DNA from: Actinomycetota bacterium
Lineage (GTDB): Bacteria; Actinomycetota; Actinomycetes; Nanopelagicales; Nanopelagicaceae
Assembly: GCA_009917815.1 (NCBI GenBank)
Contig: RGER01000003.1
Coordinates: 1-38,581 of the forward strand
DNA length: 38,581 nt
Reading direction: 5' to 3'
In this document: one piece after another, positions 1-8,068 of the stretch
Layout of the letters: each line of letters opens with the position of its first letter
How positions within the stretch are numbered: position 1 is the first letter of the stretch
The notes under the pieces: generated by a model
Told to the model about the DNA's origin: nothing
Databases searched by the model: none
Seen by the model: the letters and a program-made list of their open reading frames with translations, nothing else
Program-made: the position numbers and the translations under genes

Positions 1-1
1 C

Positions 2-712
2 GTCATTGACTTAGATCCACAAGGAAATGCCTCTACCGCTCTCAGTGTGGAACACCACGATGAGGCGATTCCTGGCATGTTTGAAGTCTTAGTGGAGTCT
101 CGCCCACTCGCTGAAGTCATCGTGAAAGTGCCTGGATTTGATGGGTTGGAGTGTGCGCCAGCAACGCTTGACCTTGCCGGCGCGGAGATTCAATTAGTTC
201 CTATGGTGGCGCGTGAAAATCGCCTCCGCCGCCTCTTGGAGAGCTATTTATCCCTCCGCGAAGCAGCTGGAAATCGAGTCGATTACGTCTTTATTGATTG
301 CCCTCCCAGCCTTGGATTACTCACTCTTAACGCCCTAGTTGCGGCTGAAGAACTCCTCATTCCCATTCAATGCGAGTATTACGCACTCGAAGGCCTCACC
401 CAATTACTCGGCACCGTCCGCTTGGTAACTGAACATCTCAACCCAGGACTCAATCTCTCTACCATCCTCCTCACAATGTTTGATGGGCGAACTCGTCTCG
501 CTAATGACGTGGCTGAGAACGTACGGGCACACTTTCCGGCCGAGGTGCTCACCTCTGCAATCCCTCGTAGTGTGCGACTCTCAGAAGCGCCGTCATATGG
601 TCAAACTGTGATGACATACGACCCACTCTCACCTGGCGCAGTGGCTTATCTGGCAGCTGCCAGAGAGATCGCCGAACGCGCCAACGACATCAAAGGAAGT
701 AGCCATTCATGA
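2..712 (+). CDS. parA: ParA chromosome-partitioning ATPase (5' end missing)
   Basis: ParA/Soj-type P-loop ATPase that works with ParB on parS sites to segregate the chromosome origin. The gene enters the window already open. The first residues read VIDLDPQGNAS, the conserved segment that follows the deviant Walker A loop, so the Walker A itself lies upstream of the window. Further family segments follow, including the Walker B-like FIDCPPSLGLLTLNAL and EYYALEGL. A GTG at 47 is in frame but lies inside the conserved domain and is not the real start. The stop overlaps the parB start by 4 nt (ATGA), so the two are translationally coupled. Identification is firm; only the N-terminus is unseen. 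Confidence 0.96.
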   Translation, partial: VIDLDPQGNASTALSVEHHDEAIPGMFEVLVESRPLAEVIVKVPGFDGLECAPATLDLAGAEIQLVPMVARENRLRRLLESYLSLREAAGNRVDYVFIDCPPSLGLLTLNALVAAEELLIPIQCEYYALEGLTQLLGTVRLVTEHLNPGLNLSTILLTMFDGRTRLANDVAENVRAHFPAEVLTSAIPRSVRLSEAPSYGQTVMTYDPLSPGAVAYLAAAREIAERANDIKGSSHS

Positions 713-1668
713 GTGGAAAGAAGGGCGGACTGGGCCGCGGCCTTGGAGCGCTCATCCCTACTTCTTCACCGAGTAAGCCGGTGGAGAACTCCTCCTTAAA
801 AGAGGTAAAAGACCAGGTCAGCGAGGTATCCACACCTCCCTCAGCGCCTGTGGATAACTCTCAATCTTCACTCGAGGGTTTACTCCATCTCGCCACAGTT
901 CCGCTCACTAGCATCTCAGCTAATCCGCGGCAGCCGCGTCAGATTTTTGAGCCAGAAGCCCTCGCTGAACTCACCGCCTCCATCAAAGAGGTCGGTCTTC
1001 TACAACCGCCCGTCGTGCGTGCACTTGCTGGCGGGAAATATGAATTGATTATGGGTGAGCGTCGCCTGCGAGCAAGTAAAGAGGCGGGGCTTAACGAGAT
1101 AACTGTCATCGTAAAAGAGACCGCAGATGATGACTTACTTCGAGATGCGCTGTTAGAAAATTTACATCGCGCGCAACTTAACCCGTTAGAAGAAGCAGCC
1201 GCATATGAACAATTACTGAAAGATTTTGGTTGCACACAAGAAGAACTCGCTACTCGTATTGGTCGCTCACGCCCACAAATATCTAACACTTTAAGGTTAT
1301 TGAAATTACCACCTACCGTCGCAAAGCGAGTCGCTGCAGGTGTGCTCTCCGCAGGGCATGCACGAGCACTTCTCTCACTATCTACCTCCGAGGAGATAGA
1401 GAGATTAGCGACGAAGATTGTGGCTGAAGGCTTAAGTGTGCGAGCAGTTGAAGAAATTGTCGCAATGGGCGGATTAGAAGATGAGAAAAAGACGCGCACA
1501 AAACATACTCGTCCATCATCGCCACGGCTTGCAGAAATATCTAGTCGGCTTTCTGATCAATTAGATACTCGTGTCAAAATTGAATTAGGACGCAGCAAAG
1601 GAAAGATCTCAATCGAGTTTGCATCTATCGATGATCTCGAAAGAATCCTTGGAGTTATTGAGAAGTAG
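709..1668 (+). CDS. parB: ParB/Spo0J chromosome-partitioning protein
   Basis: ParB CTPase clamp that loads at parS and stimulates ParA. It has 319 residues. The N-terminus has the basic GRGLGALIP motif that contacts ParA, followed by a low-complexity linker (about residues 20-60). The ParB N-terminal domain starts near residue 64 and carries the nucleotide-binding box GERRLRAS at 116-123. A helix-turn-helix for parS recognition lies near 174-199, and a C-terminal dimerisation region ends the protein. It starts at the ATGA overlap with parA. The stop is separated by a single base from the stop of the convergent ddl gene, and there is no terminator between them. Confidence 0.97.
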   Translation: MSGKKGGLGRGLGALIPTSSPSKPVENSSLKEVKDQVSEVSTPPSAPVDNSQSSLEGLLHLATVPLTSISANPRQPRQIFEPEALAELTASIKEVGLLQPPVVRALAGGKYELIMGERRLRASKEAGLNEITVIVKETADDDLLRDALLENLHRAQLNPLEEAAAYEQLLKDFGCTQEELATRIGRSRPQISNTLRLLKLPPTVAKRVAAGVLSAGHARALLSLSTSEEIERLATKIVAEGLSVRAVEEIVAMGGLEDEKKTRTKHTRPSSPRLAEISSRLSDQLDTRVKIELGRSKGKISIEFASIDDLERILGVIEK

Positions 1669-1669
1669 G

Positions 1670-2632
1670 CTACTTACGAAGGAGCGCGCGTTCCGCTAAC
1701 TCTTTATAGAGAGCTCCGATATCTCTCCCAGCAGCTGCAACTGCTTGAGGCAAGAGAGATGTCTCCGTCATGCCAGGGGCAACATTTACTTCAAGGAACC
1801 AAATCTCACCATTCTCATCGATGATGAGGTCGGAACGCGAAAGATCACGAAGCCCGAGAGCCATATGAACCTTCTTAGCAACTTCAGCTGCTCGAGCACT
1901 CAACGCCGCATCAATATTTGCGGGCACAAAGAATTCAGTAAGGCCAGCTGTATATCGAGCGTCATATGAGTAGAAACCAGAATCAGCAACAATCTCTACG
2001 GCGGGAAGTGCAGTAAGTGTTCCGTCACTCTCCTCGATGATTGAGAGTGCGATTTCGCGTCCAGCAATAAAAGGTTCTATCACCACGTCACTGCCATAAG
2101 AGAAGGCAGAGATCATGGCTTCCGGAAGTTGCGCAGCGGTACGAACCACACTGGCACCTAAAGCTGATCCGCCCTTGGCTGGCTTGACCATCAGGGGTAA
2201 GCCGACAGATCCTTCGATCAATGGCAGTAAGTACTGGGCGCCGAGCTCGCGAAAGGTGGAGTGTGGCAAGACCCTGGATGCCGGAACTCGAATTCCCGCA
2301 GCTTCCACGATTCCTTTAGCAACTGGCTTATCGAAGGATCGCCGGCAAGCATCTGCGCTCGATCCCACGTAGGGCAGCCTCAGCATCTCGAAGATGTCAC
2401 GAATAGCGCCATCTTCCCCCGCTGCTCCGTGGAGGGTAGGAAAAATGACGCTCCCTGGCTCAAGCCCCGAGAGGGTGGGAAGGAGTGAACTATCGGAGTC
2501 GACCTCGCTGACCTCCACCCCCTGCGAGCGAAGCGCCTCTGCCACGCGACGACCAGAACGAATAGAGACATCCCTTTCATGGGAGAGACCCCCAGAGAGC
2601 ACCAGTACACGGGATAACTTCATCGCACTCAC
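1670..2632 (-). CDS. ddl: D-alanine--D-alanine ligase
   Basis: ATP-grasp ligase that makes D-Ala-D-Ala for the peptidoglycan stem peptide in the cytoplasm. Its 320 residues are typical for the shorter Ddl form. The N-terminal LVLSGGLSHERDVSIRSG matches the Ddl signature, and the C-terminal LEVNVAPGMTETSLLPQA corresponds to the magnesium- and D-Ala-binding segment (usually EVNTxPGMT). The GTG start at 2632 overlaps the stop of the upstream aminotransferase by 4 nt (GTGA). An ATG three codons further in is an alternative start. This is the last gene of the long minus-strand cell-envelope operon. Its linkage to the amidase and murJ fits a peptidoglycan role. Confidence 0.93.
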   Translation of the reverse strand: MSAMKLSRVLVLSGGLSHERDVSIRSGRRVAEALRSQGVEVSEVDSDSSLLPTLSGLEPGSVIFPTLHGAAGEDGAIRDIFEMLRLPYVGSSADACRRSFDKPVAKGIVEAAGIRVPASRVLPHSTFRELGAQYLLPLIEGSVGLPLMVKPAKGGSALGASVVRTAAQLPEAMISAFSYGSDVVIEPFIAGREIALSIIEESDGTLTALPAVEIVADSGFYSYDARYTAGLTEFFVPANIDAALSARAAEVAKKVHMALGLRDLSRSDLIIDENGEIWFLEVNVAPGMTETSLLPQAVAAAGRDIGALYKELAERALLRK

Positions 2633-3927
2633 ATCAATTCACTAGGGGGCAGGATCCTTTGCGGACGTTCACTCACTGGGATAGCCGCACTTCCAAAAGT
2701 GGCCCGCAACTCCATCTCTTCCTCAATCACTCCTGCAAGGCGACGCACGCCTTCACGAATTCGATCCGGGGATGGATAACAGTAAGAGAGGCGCATCGAC
2801 CATGAGCCAAAGCCATCGGCGAAGAAAGCAGTTCCTGGGACATAAGCCACGCGTGAAGTGACTGCGCGAGGCAGCATGGCCTTTGTATCAAGACCCTCGG
2901 GAAGTGTTACCCACACATAGAAACCACCGCCAGGCTTAGTCCATGTAGCAGTTGCCGGAAAGAGTTGTTCGAGAGTCTCTAACATCGCATCGCGACGTTC
3001 TTGGTAGAGACCTTGGAAAGACTTAATTTGATCCTGCCACGGTTGAGTTGCGAAATACCGAGAGATCGCCATCTGTGCAAAATTTGAAGGGCAGAGAATG
3101 GAAGACTCACTAGCTAGGACAAGTTTTTCACGGACCGCATGCGGCGCAGCCGCCCAACCCACTCGAAGTCCTGGGGCAAATGTCTTCGAAAAAGAGCCTA
3201 AATAAACGACATTATCCGGGTCATCCGCTCGCATTGCTCGAGTGGGTTCGGTATTAAAACCAAGCAGACCATAAGGGTTATCTTCAATAATGAGGATGTC
3301 GGCATCGCGGGCAATTTTAAGAACTTCTTGGCGGCGCTCGAGTGAAAGTGAAACTCCGGCAGGATTATGAAAATTTGGAATTGTATAAAGAAACTTAATC
3401 CTTCCACCTTGAGCACGTGTATGAGCGATTGCTTCACGCAATCTCTCTGGAATCAAACCATCATCATCCATTTCAACGTGAACAATGCGCGCTTGGTATT
3501 GCCGGAAGGTTCCAAGGGCGCCTACGTACGACGGGGCCTCCGCGAGAACGACATCACCTGGATCAAGAAATATTCGTGCGACCAGATCGAGCGCTTGTTG
3601 TGAACCAGTAGTAACGACCACATCGTCGGGATGAGAATCAATTCCCTCGAGCTTCATAATTTCAGTGATTTGCTCACGGAGTACGGGATCACCTTGCCCG
3701 CTGCCGTACTGCAAAGCGACTTGACCATTTTCATTGATGACATCAGCGACGATCTGAGAAACCACATCCATCGGTAACGCGGTGAGGTTTGGCATTCCTC
3801 CCGCGAGTGAGACGACTTCAGGTCGAGAGGCCACCGCAAAGAGCGCCCGGATCTCGCTGGCAGTCATGCCTTTGGTCCGCTCCGCATAACGCGCAACGAA
3901 AGAATCGAGGCGCGATCCAGTACTCAT
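2629..3927 (-). CDS. PLP-dependent aminotransferase, class I/II (2-aminoadipate-transaminase-like)
   Basis: Fold-type I aminotransferase of 432 residues without a MocR-type DNA-binding domain. The N-terminal SLAGGMPNLTALP and the TTGSQQALDLVARIFLDPGD segment are typical of the LysN/KAT-like group. PNFHNPAG carries the conserved Asn and Pro. The Schiff-base lysine is K248 in GSFSKTFAPGLRVGW. The gene starts 2 nt after the amidase stop and shares 4 nt with ddl, so it is in the cell-envelope operon. A homologue at this place is, from memory, usual in actinobacteria. The substrate cannot be told from sequence; an aromatic, branched-chain or aminoadipate amino donor are all possible. Confidence 0.88.
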   Translation of the reverse strand: MSTGSRLDSFVARYAERTKGMTASEIRALFAVASRPEVVSLAGGMPNLTALPMDVVSQIVADVINENGQVALQYGSGQGDPVLREQITEIMKLEGIDSHPDDVVVTTGSQQALDLVARIFLDPGDVVLAEAPSYVGALGTFRQYQARIVHVEMDDDGLIPERLREAIAHTRAQGGRIKFLYTIPNFHNPAGVSLSLERRQEVLKIARDADILIIEDNPYGLLGFNTEPTRAMRADDPDNVVYLGSFSKTFAPGLRVGWAAAPHAVREKLVLASESSILCPSNFAQMAISRYFATQPWQDQIKSFQGLYQERRDAMLETLEQLFPATATWTKPGGGFYVWVTLPEGLDTKAMLPRAVTSRVAYVPGTAFFADGFGSWSMRLSYCYPSPDRIREGVRRLAGVIEEEMELRATFGSAAIPVSERPQRILPPSELM

Positions 3928-3929
3928 GC

Positions 3930-5060
3930 CTACATCTTCTCACGCAAATCGCCCAAGCGGAGTACCCCTGTCTCACCTTCTCCATCTTCAGGCAAGTAGA
4001 GGCGTTGAATAGCGATCGCGAGAGACTCCGCTAAGACCTCTCTAAAGTCACCATCTCTCAGCCGGGCAGCATCACCAGGGTTGGTGAGATACCCAAGCTC
4101 CACACGAACTGCTGGCATGCGTGTATTTCTGAGAAGTTCCCAAGTCTTTGCATGCACTCGGCAATCAAGGAGATCTGTTCTCGCGCAAATCTCTCGTTGT
4201 ATGAGTGATGCCAGACGCTCACCCACCACCGAGCGCGCACCGTGGGCATCATTGCCGTAAAAGTAAGTCGCCACTCCTCGTGCATCGGGCGCAAGATTTT
4301 CATCGAGATGGAGTGAAAGAAAGAGATCCGCTCCGCTCTGATTTGCGAACTCGGCTCTCTTACCATCATCAATAAGAGAACTTTGTGCGCCGCGTGTTAA
4401 ATAGACAGCGACACCGAGTGCACCGAGTCGGCCTTCAATGCGTGAAGCCACATCAAGGACAATCTCTGATTCATTGAGACCGAACGCGTTGACCCCTACG
4501 TCATCACCACCATGGCCAGGGTCAATAACAATTCGCTTTCCCGATAATGCAGGACCTTGGCGACGAATCGCGTCTGCTTCTCGTAGGCCGTGCGCCACCC
4601 CGCCAGTCACGGTGCGTTGAAGGCGTCGTAAGGCAAGGAGAGTCTCTGGGCCACACGAACCATCACCAGTTAAACCCGATGACTTTTGGAAAGCGGCAAG
4701 TGCTTCAGCGCTTCGCGGACCAAAAATGCCATCGATTCGACCTAGATCAAAACCCATCTCCATCAAGCGAGTCTGTAGCAGGGCGACATCATCGCCGCGC
4801 ATCATAGGAGAACTCATTCGGATGACACGATCACCTAACCGCCATCGGGCTTCATCGAGGGCACGGAATGTATGAGTGCCTACGATGCCATCGGAAGTTA
4901 AACCGCGACCCTGTTGAAAAGCGCGCACCGCTATCTCAACCTCTTCGTCAAAGAGGTCATGTTCCACGACAAATGGAGCGCTTTCTAGCAACCCAAGACG
5001 GACCAAAGTGTCACGGAGTTCAACAACTTCAATCCCCCGGGACCCACGCTTTAATGTCAT
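3930..5060 (-). CDS. cwlM: N-acetylmuramoyl-L-alanine amidase with two peptidoglycan-binding domains (CwlM-like)
   Basis: 376 residues: two PG_binding_1 domains (about 5-70 and 80-147) followed by an Amidase_3 catalytic domain (about 176-365). The zinc-amidase residues appear intact: H183 in IDPGHGG, E197 in the LNESEIVLD segment, H251 in FLSLHLDEN and the catalytic E321 in VRVELGYLTNPGD. There is no signal peptide or membrane segment, as in mycobacterial CwlM. In mycobacteria CwlM is a phosphorylated cytoplasmic activator of MurA (established knowledge), so this may be regulatory despite its intact catalytic residues. Its position next to trxA/trxB and parAB is the cwlM position in Mycobacterium. 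It begins 24 nt after trxA. Confidence 0.9.
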   Translation of the reverse strand: MTLKRGSRGIEVVELRDTLVRLGLLESAPFVVEHDLFDEEVEIAVRAFQQGRGLTSDGIVGTHTFRALDEARWRLGDRVIRMSSPMMRGDDVALLQTRLMEMGFDLGRIDGIFGPRSAEALAAFQKSSGLTGDGSCGPETLLALRRLQRTVTGGVAHGLREADAIRRQGPALSGKRIVIDPGHGGDDVGVNAFGLNESEIVLDVASRIEGRLGALGVAVYLTRGAQSSLIDDGKRAEFANQSGADLFLSLHLDENLAPDARGVATYFYGNDAHGARSVVGERLASLIQREICARTDLLDCRVHAKTWELLRNTRMPAVRVELGYLTNPGDAARLRDGDFREVLAESLAIAIQRLYLPEDGEGETGVLRLGDLREKM

Positions 5061-5084
5061 GAGATATCTAAGGTCTACGCCTCT

Positions 5085-5408
5085 TTAGATAAAAGCTTCG
5101 AGATCCTTCAAAAGCATGGGCTTTGGCTTGGCTCCGACAATTGTCTTTACAACTTCGCCATTAACGAAAACGTTCAAAGTTGGAATTGAAGTGATGCCAT
5201 ATTTGATGGCAATCTCGGAGTTCTCGTCAGTATTGAGTTTGACGATCTTGAGCTTTGCACCATGTTCTTTTGCGATCTCTTCAAGAATTGGACCCACAGC
5301 GCGGCATGGACCACACCACTCTGCCCAAAAATCTACGAGAACTGGCAAGTTGCTCTTAAGCACCTCGGCATCAAAGGTTGCTGTTGTTACTGGAGACGTG
5401 GCACCCAT
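5085..5408 (-). CDS. trxA: Thioredoxin
   Basis: Small cytoplasmic disulfide reductase of 107 residues. The active site is FWAEWCGPCRAVGP with C32 and C35. The cis-proline loop SIPTLNVF and the glycine-rich C-terminal VVKTIVGAKP are conserved. It lies directly after trxB in the operon with a 27-nt gap and a usable ribosome-binding site (GAAGGG about 7 nt before the ATG). Thioredoxin reductase upstream is its expected electron donor. The size and motifs are standard, so the assignment is secure. Confidence 0.97.
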   Translation of the reverse strand: MGATSPVTTATFDAEVLKSNLPVLVDFWAEWCGPCRAVGPILEEIAKEHGAKLKIVKLNTDENSEIAIKYGITSIPTLNVFVNGEVVKTIVGAKPKPMLLKDLEAFI

Positions 5409-5435
5409 TATTTTTCCCTTCGTTATCTCTAGATC

Positions 5436-6389
5436 TTAGTGTGAGCCGGCAAGAAAACGTTCCGCATCGAGCGCTGCTTGGCATCCCGAGCCAGCCGCCG
5501 TAATAGCTTGTCGATATGTGTGATCAACCAAATCTCCACAGGCGAATACTCCCGAGAGATTGGTACGAGTGCTGCGTTCCTCAACTAACACATATCCCTC
5601 GCTATCTAGGGATATCTGGTGCTTGATTAACTCATTCCGCGGATCATGGCCAATGGCCACAAAGAGCCCAGTGATGGGAAGGGTGCTGGTAGATCCGTCA
5701 TTGACATTGCGCAGCGTGACTGCATTGACCTTCGCTTCTCCGTGTATTTCACTCACTTCGCTATTCCAAGCAAATTTAATCTTTGGATTGCTATGGGCGC
5801 GCTCGGCCATGATTTTTGAAGCCCTGAGTGAGTCACGGCGATGAATCATGGTGACCGAAGAGGCGAATCGGGTAAGGAAGGTAGCCTCTTCTACCGCTGA
5901 ATCCCCGCCACCCACGACGGCAATATCTTGATCACGGAAGAAGAAGCCATCACAGGTAGCGCACCAAGAGACGCCATGACCGGAGAGTCGCTTCTCGTCG
6001 GGTAGCCCTAATTCGCGATAGGCCGAACCCATCGCCAAGATGACACTCTTGGCGAAGACTTCGTTACCGGAGCCATCGACTAGTCGCTTGACACTCCCAG
6101 CCAACTCCATTTCGGTGATGTCATCGGTGATCAATTCCGTTCCGAAGCGCTCAGCTTGATCTCGCATGGAATCCATTAATTCTGGACCCATAATTCCGGC
6201 GGTGAATCCGGGAAAATTCTCAACTTCGGTGGTGTTCATCAAGGCTCCACCTGCAGTGACCGATCCTTGATAGAGAATCGGCTTCAGTTGGGCGCGCGCG
6301 GTGTAGATCGCCGCCGTGTAACCGGCGGGACCTGATCCCACGATTACTACTTCAGCGGGGTTGTCGCGTGTTCCATGAGCCAGAGCCAT
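5436..6389 (-). CDS. trxB: Thioredoxin-disulfide reductase
   Basis: NADPH- and FAD-dependent flavoenzyme that reduces thioredoxin. It has 317 residues. FAD binding: [13 protein letters not shown] near 16-26. Redox-active pair: C143 and C146 in [15 protein letters not shown] binding: [12 protein letters not shown] followed by the HRRDSLRAS phosphate-binding arginines. The C-terminal [10 protein letters not shown] is the second FAD signature. A Shine-Dalgarno-like GGAAGG precedes the ATG. In many actinobacteria a sigM/anti-sigma pair lies between murJ and trxB; here only 41 nt separate murJ and trxB, so that pair is absent. Confidence 0.97.
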   Translation of the reverse strand: MALAHGTRDNPAEVVIVGSGPAGYTAAIYTARAQLKPILYQGSVTAGGALMNTTEVENFPGFTAGIMGPELMDSMRDQAERFGTELITDDITEMELAGSVKRLVDGSGNEVFAKSVILAMGSAYRELGLPDEKRLSGHGVSWCATCDGFFFRDQDIAVVGGGDSAVEEATFLTRFASSVTMIHRRDSLRASKIMAERAHSNPKIKFAWNSEVSEIHGEAKVNAVTLRNVNDGSTSTLPITGLFVAIGHDPRNELIKHQISLDSEGYVLVEERSTRTNLSGVFACGDLVDHTYRQAITAAGSGCQAALDAERFLAGSH

Positions 6390-6430
6390 CTCTTACCTTC
6401 CATCGATGAATATGAAACCAATCCTAGGCG

Positions 6431-8068
6431 CTATTGATTCCCGCCCCGGCGACGCGCTCCGGTGAGGCGTTGCCAACCCGTTGAAAGTGGCTGGCGAATC
6501 TGCATGAGGGCATCAATCTTCATGAGACCGCCGAACCAGAGATAGAGGGCGAGCGCAACGCCACCCGAGAGCAGCAATTCAACAACCGCTGCGAAGCTCT
6601 CGTTGGCGGTAGGGATTATTCGATGGATAGCCAATGAGGGTAGGAAAGCAATGAGGGCGAGCAAGAACAACTTCGCATACGTCGATAGCGCCCCCTCAAG
6701 CACACCGACCCTCTTTCGAAGAATTCTTGAAGCTACAAAAGTGCTTACGACATAACCAATTCCGAAAGATACCGCGATTCCTATGGTGACCCAGCGGAGC
6801 GGGAGGAAGTGATAGGCAAGGAATGCGCATCCGCACATCACCAGATTCATAATGAGAGTGATAAAGGCAGGAGTTCTCGTCTCCTCGTAAGCGTAGAAGC
6901 CGCGAAGTAGGAGATATGAAGCCGAGAACGGAATGATCCCGAGTGAGAATCCTGCGAGCACCGAACCGATTTGTTGGGCACTCGAACTATCCGCACCTAA
7001 GTAGAGCAAATGTGCAATGGGTTGGCCCAAAAAGAGGAAGGCCATACCGGCAGGAATTGTGAATGCACCCACGATCCCAAGGTGCTGTGAAAGATCTCTT
7101 TTAACACTCTCCTTCTCACCCATTGCGGCCGACCTAGAGATCCTCGGTAAGAGAGCGGTCACAAATGAAACTGCAATAATTGAATGAGGCAACATAAATA
7201 TCAGATAAGCATTTTGATAGGGAGTAAAGCCCAGTCCGTCAGTAATGCCTGCTTGCGCAGCGCGGACTGATACTGCAGTCGAGAGATTTACGATGACCAT
7301 AAAACCTAATTGATTGAGAAGCACAAAGATGAGAGTCCAAGTAGCTAAACCAGCAGACTTTCGTAACTCTCCCCAATGGAAGTTGGGCTTGAGCTTGACT
7401 CCAGATCGAGCGATCACTGGTAGGAGGAGCAGGGCTTGAACGAGGGCACCGAATGACGTACCTATACCCAGTAAGGCTTCTTCGCCTCCAGTGAGGGAAT
7501 TTGCAGTTACTGAGGGAGCAATAGATATGAAGATGCCTAAAACTGCTATGACTACGAGGTTATTGGCGATCGGTGCCCACATCATTGGACCAAAACTTCC
7601 GCGGGCGTTAGCAATTTGCCCCAAAATGGTGAAGAGCCCAAGAAAGAGAATCTGCGGTAAACAATATCGCGCAAAAGTTACAGTGAGATTTAACTCGTCG
7701 ACAAAACCAGGCTCTGAGAATTTACTCGCATAGAGACGAATGATGAGCGGAGCGCAGAGAATTGCTATCAAAGTGGCACCACCGAGAATAACAATGGTTG
7801 CTGTTACCAATTTAGAAGTAAAGGCACTGCCACCATCTTGATTATCTTTCATAGCTCTTACAAGTTGCGGTACAAAAACCGCGTTGAGCGCACCGCCTGC
7901 TACCAGAATATAAATAATCGTGGGAATGGTATTGGCGACCTGATACGTATCGCCGAGGATTGCTGTACCTAGTGCAATAACCAGCAAGAGATTGCGCACA
8001 AGTCCAGTAAGTCGAGAGAGCGTAGTTCCCACAGCCATCACTGCTGAGGAGCGCATCACTTGGCTCAT
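6431..8068 (-). CDS. murJ: MurJ/MviN-family lipid II flippase
   Basis: Integral membrane protein of 545 residues with many hydrophobic segments, consistent with the 14-helix MOP-superfamily fold. The N-terminal MRSSAVMAVGTTLSRLTGLVRN and the downstream NARGSFGPMMWAPIANN are MviN signatures. It moves lipid II across the membrane for peptidoglycan synthesis. The C-terminus ends just after the last membrane segment with a short basic tail, so the cytoplasmic pseudokinase-type extension of mycobacterial MviN is missing. Its start overlaps the stop of the DUF6049 gene by 4 nt (ATGA). Confidence 0.94.
   Translation of the reverse strand: MSQVMRSSAVMAVGTTLSRLTGLVRNLLLVIALGTAILGDTYQVANTIPTIIYILVAGGALNAVFVPQLVRAMKDNQDGGSAFTSKLVTATIVILGGATLIAILCAPLIIRLYASKFSEPGFVDELNLTVTFARYCLPQILFLGLFTILGQIANARGSFGPMMWAPIANNLVVIAVLGIFISIAPSVTANSLTGGEEALLGIGTSFGALVQALLLLPVIARSGVKLKPNFHWGELRKSAGLATWTLIFVLLNQLGFMVIVNLSTAVSVRAAQAGITDGLGFTPYQNAYLIFMLPHSIIAVSFVTALLPRISRSAAMGEKESVKRDLSQHLGIVGAFTIPAGMAFLFLGQPIAHLLYLGADSSSAQQIGSVLAGFSLGIIPFSASYLLLRGFYAYEETRTPAFITLIMNLVMCGCAFLAYHFLPLRWVTIGIAVSFGIGYVVSTFVASRILRKRVGVLEGALSTYAKLFLLALIAFLPSLAIHRIIPTANESFAAVVELLLSGGVALALYLWFGGLMKIDALMQIRQPLSTGWQRLTGARRRGGNQ

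Noticed and set aside
939-1499. Long antisense open frame inside parB
   Set aside because: Composition mirrors parB; there is no ribosome-binding site and no recognisable domain, so it is a shadow frame. Other antisense open frames in the window look the same.
3470-3490. parS-like sequence (TTTCAACGTGAACA) inside the aminotransferase gene
   Set aside because: An extra base breaks the palindrome relative to the usual parS core; it is not a credible site by eye. No exact parS was seen, though I could not scan exhaustively.
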